Assembly: GCA_019746155.1 (NCBI GenBank)
Contig: JAIESJ010000164.1
Location: 1 to 25,945, forward strand
Direction of reading: 5' to 3'
DNA length: 25,945 bases
Origin: Burkholderiales bacterium
Lineage (GTDB): Bacteria > Pseudomonadota > Gammaproteobacteria > Burkholderiales > SG8-41
Within the stretch, counting starts at the first letter, position 1; every line of letters begins with the position of its first letter. The translations under genes and the position numbers were made by a program. Below, piece by piece: positions 15,743-23,555 of this stretch. Under the pieces are notes generated by a model, which saw only the letters and a list, made by a program, of their open reading frames with translations, was not told the DNA's origin and made no database searches.

Positions 15743-17260
15743 CTACAGCATCAGCGCCTCCTCGGCGGACACGTTCATGCCTGCAATCCTGCCGCTGATG
15801 AAGCACTCTGCGAGATTGCCCCCTGAAAGGTAGAGAAAGCCCCAGATGCTGCCGAGCTCGCCCGCCACGTACAGCCGCGGAATGGGTTCCCCGTACGGGT
15901 TCAGGACCCTCTGCTTGACGTCATGAACGAGGCCGCCTTGCGTATTGGAGACGACCGGCCATACTTCCCCGAAATAAAAGGGGGGCGACGACAGGGGCGT
16001 GCGGGTGGCGGCGGGACGGCCGAACTCGTCTTCGGCGTTCGAAGCGCACAGGCCGTTCCACCGCTCGATGGTCTCCTTCAAGACCAGCTCGGGCGTTTTC
16101 ATCTGGCGTGCCAGATCAGCAACGGACTCAGCGCGCTTGAGAATCCCCAATTCAACCTCGCGGAGATTGTCCTTGCTCCAATCGTAGGGTTCGATTTCCG
16201 GGTCATTGATGAAGGACTTGGCAACCGGATACATCTTGCGTGCTGCCTCGTCCAGCACGAGGAACGCTGGCATTGCGGGAAACCGCATCGCGGTCGGGTC
16301 ATACCGGTCGAAAAACCGATGTCCGGTATCATGCGCATACGGCTGATATTCGTTCATGAACCGCCGGCCTGTCCGGTCCACCAGGATCCAGGACATGCGG
16401 ACCGAGGTCGGCAGGACGCCGGGAGTCCAATCCGGAAGCTTCTTGGTGCGTATCCCGAAGACATATTTCGGGTCGGTGTGGCGGAAGCCGTAGCTGCCAT
16501 GAAAGTGCCACATGTGCCACAGATCGGCCCCGAGTGCTTGTGCCATGCGGATGCCGTCGCCTGTGTTGCCCCGGGTGGCAGCTGGGAGTACCGGATAAAA
16601 CTGCCAGAACTGCCGTTGCATGTCCGGATCGGACTCGAATCCGCCGCAGGCGAGGATCACTCCATGCCGGGTCCCGATACGGCGGATCCCTTCGGGCGTA
16701 TCGACCTCGACTCCGCAGACCTCCCCGGCGGGCGCCCTCAGAAGGCGCAGCACCTTCACCGACAGGCGCACGTCGATACCGCGCATGCGCACATTGTCGT
16801 CGACGACCTTGAATGCATTGATTCCAGCACGCAACGATCTTGCTTGGGGGTACTCCTTGCGGGGGTCGAAGTCCGGAATGGAGCTGATTTCGAGAAACTG
16901 GAACGTATCATAGCCGGGGAGCGGGTAATTGGCAGGCCGGTCGAGAGTGACCACTTCTGCGCGATTGATTTCGGCCAGCTTCGTAAAATAGCCGGGAAGC
17001 TTGGTCATTTCCTGCGCGAAGGCTCTGAGCAGTTCGTCGGGAATGCTGCCAGCGTTGGTGGCTTCCAGATAGGCAAATGCCTTTTCCGGATTTGAAGCCA
17101 CGCGGAGTCCACCGCCTGAACAAATTGAAATGCCGCCCGGGACAGCCATTTTTTCCAGCAGCAGGACCTTCTTTCCGGCATCGGCTGCCGCGATGGCGGC
17201 CGCCCCACCGGCAAAACCGTAGCCCGCGACAACGATGTCGGTGTGTTCGTCGTATTTCAT
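15743..17260 (-). CDS. FAD-dependent oxidoreductase (flavocytochrome c/3-ketosteroid dehydrogenase-like)
   Basis: The 505-residue single-subunit flavoprotein opens with a dinucleotide-binding fold (VVAGYGFAGGAAAIAAADAG, 10-29, with the ribose-binding Glu in LLLEK at 36). It continues with FAD_binding_2 features such as the RGNTGDGIRMAQALGA block, DRTGRRFMNEYQ, and C-terminal RLYVAGELGSIWGFLYLSGG and AGMNVS segments. Family members catalyse alkene reduction or desaturation next to a carbonyl or carboxylate. No haem CXXCH motif or signal peptide is seen, so it is likely cytoplasmic. GAGGAA lies about ten bases before the ATG. It is the first gene of the minus-strand unit, behind the second operator pair. 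Confidence 0.9.
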   Translation of the reverse strand: MKYDEHTDIVVAGYGFAGGAAAIAAADAGKKVLLLEKMAVPGGISICSGGGLRVASNPEKAFAYLEATNAGSIPDELLRAFAQEMTKLPGYFTKLAEINRAEVVTLDRPANYPLPGYDTFQFLEISSIPDFDPRKEYPQARSLRAGINAFKVVDDNVRMRGIDVRLSVKVLRLLRAPAGEVCGVEVDTPEGIRRIGTRHGVILACGGFESDPDMQRQFWQFYPVLPAATRGNTGDGIRMAQALGADLWHMWHFHGSYGFRHTDPKYVFGIRTKKLPDWTPGVLPTSVRMSWILVDRTGRRFMNEYQPYAHDTGHRFFDRYDPTAMRFPAMPAFLVLDEAARKMYPVAKSFINDPEIEPYDWSKDNLREVELGILKRAESVADLARQMKTPELVLKETIERWNGLCASNAEDEFGRPAATRTPLSSPPFYFGEVWPVVSNTQGGLVHDVKQRVLNPYGEPIPRLYVAGELGSIWGFLYLSGGNLAECFISGRIAGMNVSAEEALML

Positions 17261-17359
17261 TATACGATTCCTCTTCGGTGTCCGGTTCTGGGATCAGGCC
17301 CAGCCTTCGCTTTGACGCGAAGGCATGACGAGGGGCGGCGGACTGCCGGTCAATCACAT

Positions 17360-17380
17360 TCGTTCTGCAATGTGGAACAA
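17360..17380. promoter_or_regulatory. Operator site 3, near +20 of the minus-strand unit
   Basis: A 21-bp imperfect palindrome with core GTTCTGCAATGTGGAAC and centre at 17370; seven of ten arm positions are symmetric. It shares the core with the sites before iclR. It lies about 100 bp before the flavoprotein start, just downstream of the predicted minus-strand transcription start (about 17390). Confidence 0.65.
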
Positions 17381-17396
17381 TAAGAAACCTGTTTCC

Positions 17397-17425
17397 ATTG
17401 CAACATAAGGTCAAGATTTCGTCAA
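17397..17425 (-). promoter_or_regulatory. Predicted sigma70 promoter of the minus-strand unit
   Basis: On the minus strand, TTGACG (17425-17420) is followed after 17 bp by TGCAAT (17402-17397), four of six matches to each kind of -10 expectation. The start would be near 17390, leaving a leader of about 130 nt. It is framed by operator sites at 17360-17380 and 17456-17476, in the same arrangement as the iclR promoter. Confidence 0.5.
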
Positions 17426-17455
17426 CACAGCCTCGCGTCGAAACAAGGATGCCAG

Positions 17456-17476
17456 TTGTTCTGCAATGTAGAACTA
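17456..17476. promoter_or_regulatory. Operator site 4, near -76 of the minus-strand unit
   Basis: A 21-bp near-palindrome with core GTTCTGCAATGTAGAAC and centre at 17466; eight of ten arm positions are symmetric. It is 96 bp from site 3, almost the same spacing as the 97 bp between sites 1 and 2. Confidence 0.7.
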
Positions 17477-17698
17477 TGTGGCTTGCGGTCTGCTACTGGG
17501 TTTGCCGCCCCTCACCGCGGCGGGGTCGGGTGGGTGAGAATGGCGGGGAGGATGCGCGGCTAGGGAAGCTCTGCGCAAGTGACCCAAACGAAGCGATTGA
17601 TGTCGATCCTGCGCAATGGGGGGGTTGAACAAAGCCCGAGAGGTGCTCGAAGCGTTTGCCTGTCGTCGTTTCGGTGCTCGGGTTCTGCCTTTTTGCCT

Positions 17699-17925
17699 TT
17701 ACAGGGCATACCTCGCCCCTGGTGGCAACAATCGTCGTCGCGTAAGGTACAAGTTTGCCAGCGCGAACATCGTCAAGGTCCGCACCGTGTTCTTGTAGAG
17801 CCCCCGGTATCTCACCTTGGCAAAGCCCCACAAACGTTTGACCACGTGGAAAGCGAATTCGCCCCACGCGCGGCGTCGCGAGCGGCTGCGGTTGATCGCC
17901 TTCTCGTGCTGGGTGAGCTTCTTGC
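17699..17925 (-). pseudogene. IS5-type transposase, C-terminal remnant
   Basis: About 75 residues match the conserved end of IS5-type (DDE_Tnp_1) transposases: KAINRSRSRRRAWGEFAFHV, VVKRLWGFAKVRYRGLYKN and LANLYLTRRRLLP. The first part holds the basic region around the catalytic Glu of the family (here GE-FAFHVVKRL). The reading frame continues upstream to 18157 but the residues there no longer resemble a transposase, so the N-terminal two thirds are missing or replaced. It ends at a TAA at 17699. The fragment marks a former insertion at the border between the catabolic cluster and the rimP operon. Confidence 0.75.
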
Positions 17926-18526
17926 CGGGTTCTGGAGCACTTGGATGTGGTGGAAAACCTGCGGCTGATGTTCTCCCGGCTTTTTCAACTGAAAGTCTGT
18001 ACAAATCAAGAGGTTGAATGTAAGGTGATGAGAAACGGCGTGCGCATGAGCGGTTTTTTCTCTGCGTTGGGATCAACCAACATGGAGATCTGTCATGCAC
18101 ACGCACGCGAGAAAGATTGTACAGAGCTTTGTTCACAGCCAGTTGAGTCTGATTCACGCGGCACGACGCGAATTGTTGTGCGCGGCGGCGACGTGCTCAC
18201 GCCGGCGGACGTGTACGTGCATGGCCAAGCGATTGAACTGCCGAAGTGGCAAGGCTGGGCGCAAGCCGCCCAGGAGAAGCTGAAGGAGCTCGCCCAGGGC
18301 GCGCGCTTGCCAGAGCTGGGGCAGCGCGCACCCGGGCTCGCAGTGGTGGCTGCCTGATGCCGGTGAGCACTCTCACAAAATCAGGTCGGACGTTTCCAGT
18401 TGATTTCGGAGCCGAGACACGCTGTTTAAATTCTTGGGGCCAGCTCAGGCCTCCGGGGCGGGGCATAACTGTCTTAGGCAACAAGGTTTTTTAGCCTCCA
18501 TTTGACGGGCGAAACGACCCCGGCTA
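17926..18526. other. About 600 bp without a recognisable gene
   Basis: Several short overlapping frames exist here. One is 17941-18357 on the plus strand (138 residues, ending LPELGQRAPGLAVVAA). Another starts at 18095 in a different frame (MHTHARKIVQSFVHSQ). Neither has a family I recognise, a good ribosome-binding site or consistent codon use. The stretch could be mobile-element debris like the adjacent IS5 fragment. No tRNA is visible. Confidence 0.4.
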
Positions 18527-18555
18527 TTGGATTCCAGTGCAATTTTTGTTAAACT
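18527..18555 (+). promoter_or_regulatory. Predicted sigma70 promoter of the rimP-nusA-infB operon
   Basis: TTGGAT (18527-18532), a 17-bp spacer, and TAAACT (18550-18555), with an AT-rich spacer. The start would be near 18562, directly before a terminator-like hairpin, giving a leader of about 57 nt to rimP. Confidence 0.5.
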
Positions 18556-18570
18556 CCTGCCTCTGGTTAA

Positions 18571-18598
18571 AAAAAGATGGGCGGTTCGCCCATTTTTT
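18571..18598 (+). terminator. Intrinsic terminator-like hairpin in the rimP leader
   Basis: A perfect 7-bp stem, ATGGGCG (18577-18583) with CGCCCAT (18587-18593) around a GTT loop, is followed by six T residues and preceded by A residues that extend pairing. It lies between the predicted promoter and rimP, so it could attenuate the operon. It is A/T-flanked on both sides and could also act in the reverse direction. Confidence 0.75.
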
Positions 18599-18618
18599 GT
18601 TTGTGGCGCTGATTTGCA

Positions 18619-19047
18619 ATGGATTTACAGGCATTGTTGGAAACCACGCTGGCTGGGCTCGGTTACGAGCTGGTGGATCTGGAAAGATCAGGTAAGGGTT
18701 TGTTTTTACGTGTGTTTATTGACAAGCCTGGCGGGATCTACGTCGACGATTGTGCGGCGGTCAGCCATCATCTGACGCGCTTGCTGGCGGTCGAGAACAT
18801 CGACTATGACCGTCTGGAAGTATCGTCGCCGGGGTTGGATAGGCTATTGAAGAAAGAACGGGATTTTGTGCGTTTTACCGGGCAGAAGGCGCGTATCAGG
18901 TTGCGCGTTCCGGTAGACGGGCAAAGAAATTTTGTGGGTGTGTTGCGGGAAACCAGCGCAGGCAAGGTGCAGCTTGAGGTCGACGGCAGAGTGCTGTCGC
19001 TTGACCTGGGCAACCTGGAAAAGGCGCGACTGGTTCCCGCAATTTAG
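18619..19047 (+). CDS. rimP: Ribosome maturation factor RimP
   Basis: The 142-residue protein acts in 30S subunit maturation, binding early 30S intermediates. The N-terminal domain shows GYELVDLERSGKGLFLRVFI (15-34) and DKPGGIYVDDCAAVSHHL; the central VSSPGLDRLLKKERDF (88-103) is the most conserved RimP block. The C-terminal SH3-like domain ends ARLVPAI. Length is normal for the family. It is the first gene of the classical rimP-nusA-infB operon, with nusA 12 bp downstream. Confidence 0.96.
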   Translation: MDLQALLETTLAGLGYELVDLERSGKGLFLRVFIDKPGGIYVDDCAAVSHHLTRLLAVENIDYDRLEVSSPGLDRLLKKERDFVRFTGQKARIRLRVPVDGQRNFVGVLRETSAGKVQLEVDGRVLSLDLGNLEKARLVPAI

Positions 19048-19059
19048 CAGGAGGTTGAA

Positions 19060-20544
19060 ATGAGCCGCGAAATTTTGTTACTCGTGGATGCGTTGGCGCG
19101 CGAAAAGAACGTCGACAAGGAAATCGTGTTCGGTGCGCTAGAGCTTGCTTTGGCCTCTGCCGCGAAGAAACGCTTCAATGAAGACGTGGAAGTGCGCGCG
19201 TCTGTCGACCGTGGCACCGGCGATTTTTCCTTTTTCCGCCGTTGGCAAGTGGTGAACGATCAGGAAATCGAGGTTCCGTCGCGCCAGTACAAGCTCCACG
19301 AGGCGCTGGAGATCAAACCCCAGGCCCAGGTTGGTGAATACATCGAAGAACCGCTTCCCGGCCTGGAGGTCGGCCGCATCGGCGCGCAGACCGCGAAGCA
19401 GGTCATTCTGCAGAAGATCCGCGATGCGGAGCGCGAGCAGATCCTCAATGATTTCCTGCAGCGGAAAGAGCATCTGGTGACCGGGGTGATCAAGCGCATG
19501 GAGCGCGGCAACGCAATCATCGAATCGGGCCGTCTCGAAGCGCTGCTGCCGCGCGACCAGATGATCCCGAAAGAGAATCTGCGCATCGGGGATCGTGTGC
19601 GAGCCTACGTGTGGAAAGTCGACCGCACGAGCCGCGGCCCGCAGCTGATTCTGTCGCGCATCGCCCCCGAGTTCCTGATCAAATTGTTCGAGCTGGAAGT
19701 GCCGGAGCTTGAAGACGGCATGCTCGAAATCAAATCCGCCGCGCGCGATCCCGGTTCCCGCGCCAAGATCGCCGTGAAATCGAACGACCCGCGCATCGAT
19801 CCGATCGGCACCTGCGTCGGCATGCGCGGTTCGCGCGTACAGGCCGTGACTTCCGAGCTTGCCGGCGAGCGCGTTGACATCATCCTGTGGAACGCGGATC
19901 CCGCCCAGTTCGTGATCAATGCGCTGGCGCCGGCCGAAGTGAGCAGCATCGTGGTCGACGAGGAAAAACACAGCATGGACATCGTCGTCGACGAGGAAAA
20001 CCTCGCGCAGGCGATCGGCCGCAGCGGCCAGAACGTCAGACTCGCCAGCGAATTGACCGGCTGGGAGCTCAATCTCATGACGGTCGAAGAGTCGCAGAAG
20101 AAGACCGAGGAGGAATCAACGCGCATCCGCACGGTGTTCATGGAAAAACTTGATGTTGACGAGGAAGTCGCCAATATCCTGGTGCAGGAGGGCTTTTCCA
20201 CGCTGGAAGAAGTGGCCTATGTGCCGCTCAATGAAATGCTCGAGATCGAGGCCTTCGACGAGACTACGGTCAACGAGCTGCGCAGCCGCGCACGCAATGC
20301 GCTGCTCACCCAGGCCATCGTCAGCGAAGAGAAAGTGGAGCACGACGTCGAAGACCTGATGAAGGTCGAAGGCATGGACAGCGAGACCGCACGCCTGCTG
20401 GCTTCCAAGGGTATCGGCACGCAGGAGGAACTCGCTGATTTTGCCACTGATGATCTGGTGGATCTCACCGCCCTCGATGCGGAGCGCGCCAAACAGCTAA
20501 TCATGGCTGCGCGTGCACCGTGGTTTGCCGAGACTAACGCTTAA
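19060..20544 (+). CDS. nusA: Transcription termination/antitermination factor NusA
   Basis: The 494-residue protein binds RNA polymerase and modulates pausing, termination and antitermination. Domains in order: RNA polymerase-binding N-terminal domain (1 to about 125), S1 (about 130-200, VTGVIKRMERGNAIIESG), KH1 and KH2 (about 205-345, with GTCVGMRGSRVQAV and AIGRSGQNVRLAS), and two C-terminal acidic repeats (about 360-415 and 440-490). Those repeats are present in gamma- and betaproteobacterial NusA and absent from many other bacteria. AGGAGG lies before the ATG. In E. coli NusA represses this operon, relevant to the leader hairpin here. Confidence 0.97.
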   Translation: MSREILLLVDALAREKNVDKEIVFGALELALASAAKKRFNEDVEVRASVDRGTGDFSFFRRWQVVNDQEIEVPSRQYKLHEALEIKPQAQVGEYIEEPLPGLEVGRIGAQTAKQVILQKIRDAEREQILNDFLQRKEHLVTGVIKRMERGNAIIESGRLEALLPRDQMIPKENLRIGDRVRAYVWKVDRTSRGPQLILSRIAPEFLIKLFELEVPELEDGMLEIKSAARDPGSRAKIAVKSNDPRIDPIGTCVGMRGSRVQAVTSELAGERVDIILWNADPAQFVINALAPAEVSSIVVDEEKHSMDIVVDEENLAQAIGRSGQNVRLASELTGWELNLMTVEESQKKTEEESTRIRTVFMEKLDVDEEVANILVQEGFSTLEEVAYVPLNEMLEIEAFDETTVNELRSRARNALLTQAIVSEEKVEHDVEDLMKVEGMDSETARLLASKGIGTQEELADFATDDLVDLTALDAERAKQLIMAARAPWFAETNA

Positions 20545-20555
20545 GAAAAGATTAA

Positions 20556-23105
20556 ATGGCGCAAATCAACGTCACACAATTTGCCAAGGAATTGGGGCTG
20601 CCCCCGGCGCTGCTCATGGAGCAGCTGCGGGCGGCCGGCGTCAAGAAGGTGCTGACTGCGGACACGCCGTTGACCGAGAAAGACAAAACCCAGCTGCTGG
20701 ATTATCTGCGCGAGGTGCATGGCGGCAAGGAGGCCAAGCAGAAAATCACGCTCACGCGCAAGCAAACCACCGAGATCAAGAAATCGGACAGCACCGGCAA
20801 GTCGCGCACCATCCAGGTTGAGGTGCGCAAGAAGCGTGTGCTGGTGAAGCGCGATGCAATCGATGCAGAGGCGCCCGCCGCCGAGTCCAGGCCTGTTGTA
20901 GACGCCGAGCAGATCGCTTTGCGTGAAGCAGAGGCGAAGAAGCAGGCCGAGCTTACCGCGCGCCAGACCGAAGACGCGCAGAAGAAGCAGGAGCGTCGCA
21001 AGAAAGCGCAGGTCGAGACCGAAACGCCGGTGCCGGTCGCCGCAGCCAAGCCCGCCGAGCAGGCAAAGCCGGCTTCGGCAGCGGCCGAAGCCGCGACTCC
21101 TGTCGAAGGGACTCTGCACAAACCCGAGGTCAAGCCCGAAGAGAAGGCGGAAAAAGCCGAGAAAAAAGGCGCCAAGAAACAGGTCAAGCAGGTCATCTGG
21201 AAGGACGAGTCCGCCAAAAAGCGCAGCATCAAGACGCGCGGCGACGCGACCGGCGGTCTGGGATGGCGCGAGCGCAAGGCGCGTCATGCCGCCCACAAGG
21301 AAGAAAACGAGCGGCAGCATGCCTTTACGGCACCCACCGAACCGGTGGTGCGCGAAGTCATGGTGCCCGAGACCATCACGGTCGGCGATCTTGCGCACAA
21401 GATGTCGGTGAAAGCGGCCGAGGTCATCAAGGTGCTGATGAAGCTCGGCACCATGGCGACGATCAACCAGGTGCTCGACCAGGAGTCGGCAATGATCGTG
21501 GTCGAGGAAATGGGGCATGTGGCGAAGCCCGCAAAGCTCGACGAACCCGACGCGTTCCTCGCGGAAGAATACCGGGCGCCCACCGAGATCAAGCTCGAGC
21601 CGCGCGCACCGGTGGTGACGGTCATGGGTCACGTCGACCACGGCAAGACGTCGCTTCTCGACCACATCCGCCGCACGCGCGTGGCGAGCGGCGAGGCCGG
21701 CGGCATTACCCAGCATATCGGCGCCTACCATGTCGAGACCGTGAAGGGCATGATCACTTTCCTCGATACGCCCGGCCACGAGGCTTTTACCGCGATGCGC
21801 GCACGTGGCGCCAAGGTGACGGATATCGTGGTGCTGGTTGTCGCTGCGGATGACGGCGTGATGCCGCAGACGATAGAGGCCATTCACCATGCCAAGGCGG
21901 CGAAGGTTCCGATTGTCGTTGCGCTGAACAAGATCGACAAGCCCGAAGCCAACCCGGACCGGGTCAAGCAGGACCTGGCCGCCCGGGAAGTGGTGCCCGA
22001 GGATTGGGGTGGCGACACCATGTTCGTCGAAGTATCCGCCAAGACCGGCAAGGGTATTGATGCGCTGCTCGACAGTATTCTGCTGCAGGCTGAGGTGCTG
22101 GAACTGAAAGCGCCGAAGGATGCCCCGGCCAAGGGGCTTGTGATCGAATCCAGGATCGACAAGGGCCGCGGCCCGGTGGCGACGATTCTGGTGCAGTCGG
22201 GAACGCTCAAGCGCGGCGATATACTGCTGGCTGGTGCCGTGTTCGGGCGCGTGCGGGCGTTGCTGGATGAAACAGGGCGCACCATCGATCATGCCGGCCC
22301 TTCGATCCCGGTCGAGATTCTAGGTCTTTCGGATGTCCCCGCGGCGGGAGCTGAAGTGCAGGTACTGGGCGATGAGCGCAAGGCGCGCGAGATCGCGCTG
22401 TTCCGTCAGGGCAAGTACCGTGATGTTAAGCTCGCCAAGCAGCAGGCGGCCAAGCTCGAAAACATGTTCGAGCAGATGGGCGAAGGCGGAACCAAGACGC
22501 TGTCGCTGATCATTAAGGCCGACGTGCAAGGTTCGTATGAAGGCTTGTCGCACGCGTTGACCAAGCTTTCCACTAGCGAGGTCAAGGTCAATATCGTGCA
22601 CGCCGCAGTGGGCGGTATTACCGAATCGGATATCAACCTGGCCTTGGCGTCGAAAGCGGTCGTCATCGGTTTCAATACCCGTGCCGACGCCGCCGCCCGC
22701 AAGCTGGCCGAGAGCAACGGCGTGGATATCCGCTATTACAATATCATTTACGATGCGGTGGATGAGATCAAGGCGGCGCTTTCTGGCATGCTGTCGCCGG
22801 AAAAAAAGGAAAGCGTGATCGGCCTGGTCGAAGTGCGCGAGATCTACCGCATTTCGAAGATCGGCACGGTCGCCGGCTGCATGGTGCTCGACGGCGTGAT
22901 TAAACGCAACGCCAAAGTGCGCCTGCTGCGCGACAATGTCGTCATTCACGACGGCGAGCTGGATTCGCTGAAACGCTTCAAGGACGACGTGCGCGAAGTG
23001 AAGGCCGGTTTCGAGTGCGGCCTGTCACTGAAGAATTTCAGCGATCTCAAGGCCGGCGATCAGATCGAGGCCTACGAAGTCGTCGAAGTGGCCCGAACGC
23101 TTTAG
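20556..23105 (+). CDS. infB: Translation initiation factor IF-2
   Basis: The 849-residue GTPase brings formyl-methionyl-tRNA to the 30S subunit. An IF2_N domain at 1-55 (INVTQFAKELGLPPALLMEQ) is followed by a long Lys/Glu/Ala-rich linker and a second IF2_N-like segment near 270-320 (VPETITVGDLAHKMSVKAAE). The G domain has GHVDHGKT (358-365), DTPGHE (404-409), NKID (458-461) and SAKTGKG. Domains II to IV follow to the C-terminus. The gene starts 11 bp after nusA with a weak ribosome-binding site, consistent with coupled translation. A long reverse-strand frame opposite its 5' part is a codon-bias shadow. Confidence 0.97.
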   Translation: MAQINVTQFAKELGLPPALLMEQLRAAGVKKVLTADTPLTEKDKTQLLDYLREVHGGKEAKQKITLTRKQTTEIKKSDSTGKSRTIQVEVRKKRVLVKRDAIDAEAPAAESRPVVDAEQIALREAEAKKQAELTARQTEDAQKKQERRKKAQVETETPVPVAAAKPAEQAKPASAAAEAATPVEGTLHKPEVKPEEKAEKAEKKGAKKQVKQVIWKDESAKKRSIKTRGDATGGLGWRERKARHAAHKEENERQHAFTAPTEPVVREVMVPETITVGDLAHKMSVKAAEVIKVLMKLGTMATINQVLDQESAMIVVEEMGHVAKPAKLDEPDAFLAEEYRAPTEIKLEPRAPVVTVMGHVDHGKTSLLDHIRRTRVASGEAGGITQHIGAYHVETVKGMITFLDTPGHEAFTAMRARGAKVTDIVVLVVAADDGVMPQTIEAIHHAKAAKVPIVVALNKIDKPEANPDRVKQDLAAREVVPEDWGGDTMFVEVSAKTGKGIDALLDSILLQAEVLELKAPKDAPAKGLVIESRIDKGRGPVATILVQSGTLKRGDILLAGAVFGRVRALLDETGRTIDHAGPSIPVEILGLSDVPAAGAEVQVLGDERKAREIALFRQGKYRDVKLAKQQAAKLENMFEQMGEGGTKTLSLIIKADVQGSYEGLSHALTKLSTSEVKVNIVHAAVGGITESDINLALASKAVVIGFNTRADAAARKLAESNGVDIRYYNIIYDAVDEIKAALSGMLSPEKKESVIGLVEVREIYRISKIGTVAGCMVLDGVIKRNAKVRLLRDNVVIHDGELDSLKRFKDDVREVKAGFECGLSLKNFSDLKAGDQIEAYEVVEVARTL

Positions 23106-23180
23106 TCCGAAGTTGCAAGTTTAAGGTCTGAAGTTCGCTTGGTTCTTACTCCAGACTTTAGACCTGAGGCCTTAAACGAT
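23106..23180. repeat. Inverted-repeat spacer between infB and rbfA
   Basis: GTTTAAGG (23119-23126) pairs with CCTTAAAC (23170-23177). Inside, GGTCTGAAGT can pair with either ACTCCAGACTT (23148-23158) or TTTAGACC (23157-23164), giving alternative hairpins. Composition is AT-richer than the flanking genes. No T-run follows, so processing or stability signals are more likely than termination. Confidence 0.5.
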
Positions 23181-23555
23181 ATGCCGAAAGACTTTCCGCG
23201 CAGCCGGCGCATCGCCGAACAGATCCAGCGCGAGCTGTCTGACGTCATCCGCATCGAACTCAAGGATCCCCGCGTCGGGATGATCACCATCACCGATGTC
23301 GAAGTCAGCCAGGATTATGCTCACGCCAAGGTGTTTTTCACGCAGTTGGGCGATGATGCAAAGGTCGGAGAGACTTCAGGCGCGTTGCAACATGCGGCCG
23401 GTTTCCTGCGCAGCCAGCTGGCGCACCGTATGAAGCTGCGCACCGTGCCGGAACTGCACTTCAAATACGACGTTTCGGTCGAACGCGGCGTGCGCCTGTC
23501 GCGCTTGATAGACGCCGCCGTCGCGACGGATCCCGACCGGTCCGCGGACAAGTGA
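23181..23555 (+). CDS. rbfA: Ribosome-binding factor A
   Basis: The 124-residue KH-fold protein binds 30S precursors and aids 16S rRNA 5'-end processing and cold growth. Family blocks: RSRRIAEQIQRELSDVIRIE (about 6-25), DPRVGMITITDVEVSQDYAHAKVFF (28-52), LRSQLAHRMKLRTVPELHF, and the FKYD-S-ERG-RL segment. The ATG at 23181 (MPKDFPRSRR) was chosen because an upstream in-frame start at 23139 would read through the palindromic spacer. It overlaps truB at the stop as GTGA. Confidence 0.95.
   Translation: MPKDFPRSRRIAEQIQRELSDVIRIELKDPRVGMITITDVEVSQDYAHAKVFFTQLGDDAKVGETSGALQHAAGFLRSQLAHRMKLRTVPELHFKYDVSVERGVRLSRLIDAAVATDPDRSADK

Noticed and set aside
3..17925. A composite transposon formed by the two insertion-element traces
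   Set aside because: The left element is IS3-type and the right remnant is IS5-type, so they cannot act as paired ends.
18095..18283. A short frame beginning MHTHARKIVQSFVHSQ as a transposase N-terminus
   Set aside because: The resemblance to IS4-type N-termini is vague, the frame ends after 62 codons, and no further transposase motif follows.
20541..22292. A 583-codon open frame on the minus strand opposite infB
   Set aside because: It lies opposite the strongly conserved infB gene, has no recognisable domain and low-complexity Leu/Gly/Arg runs, and is explained by the GC-biased third codon positions.
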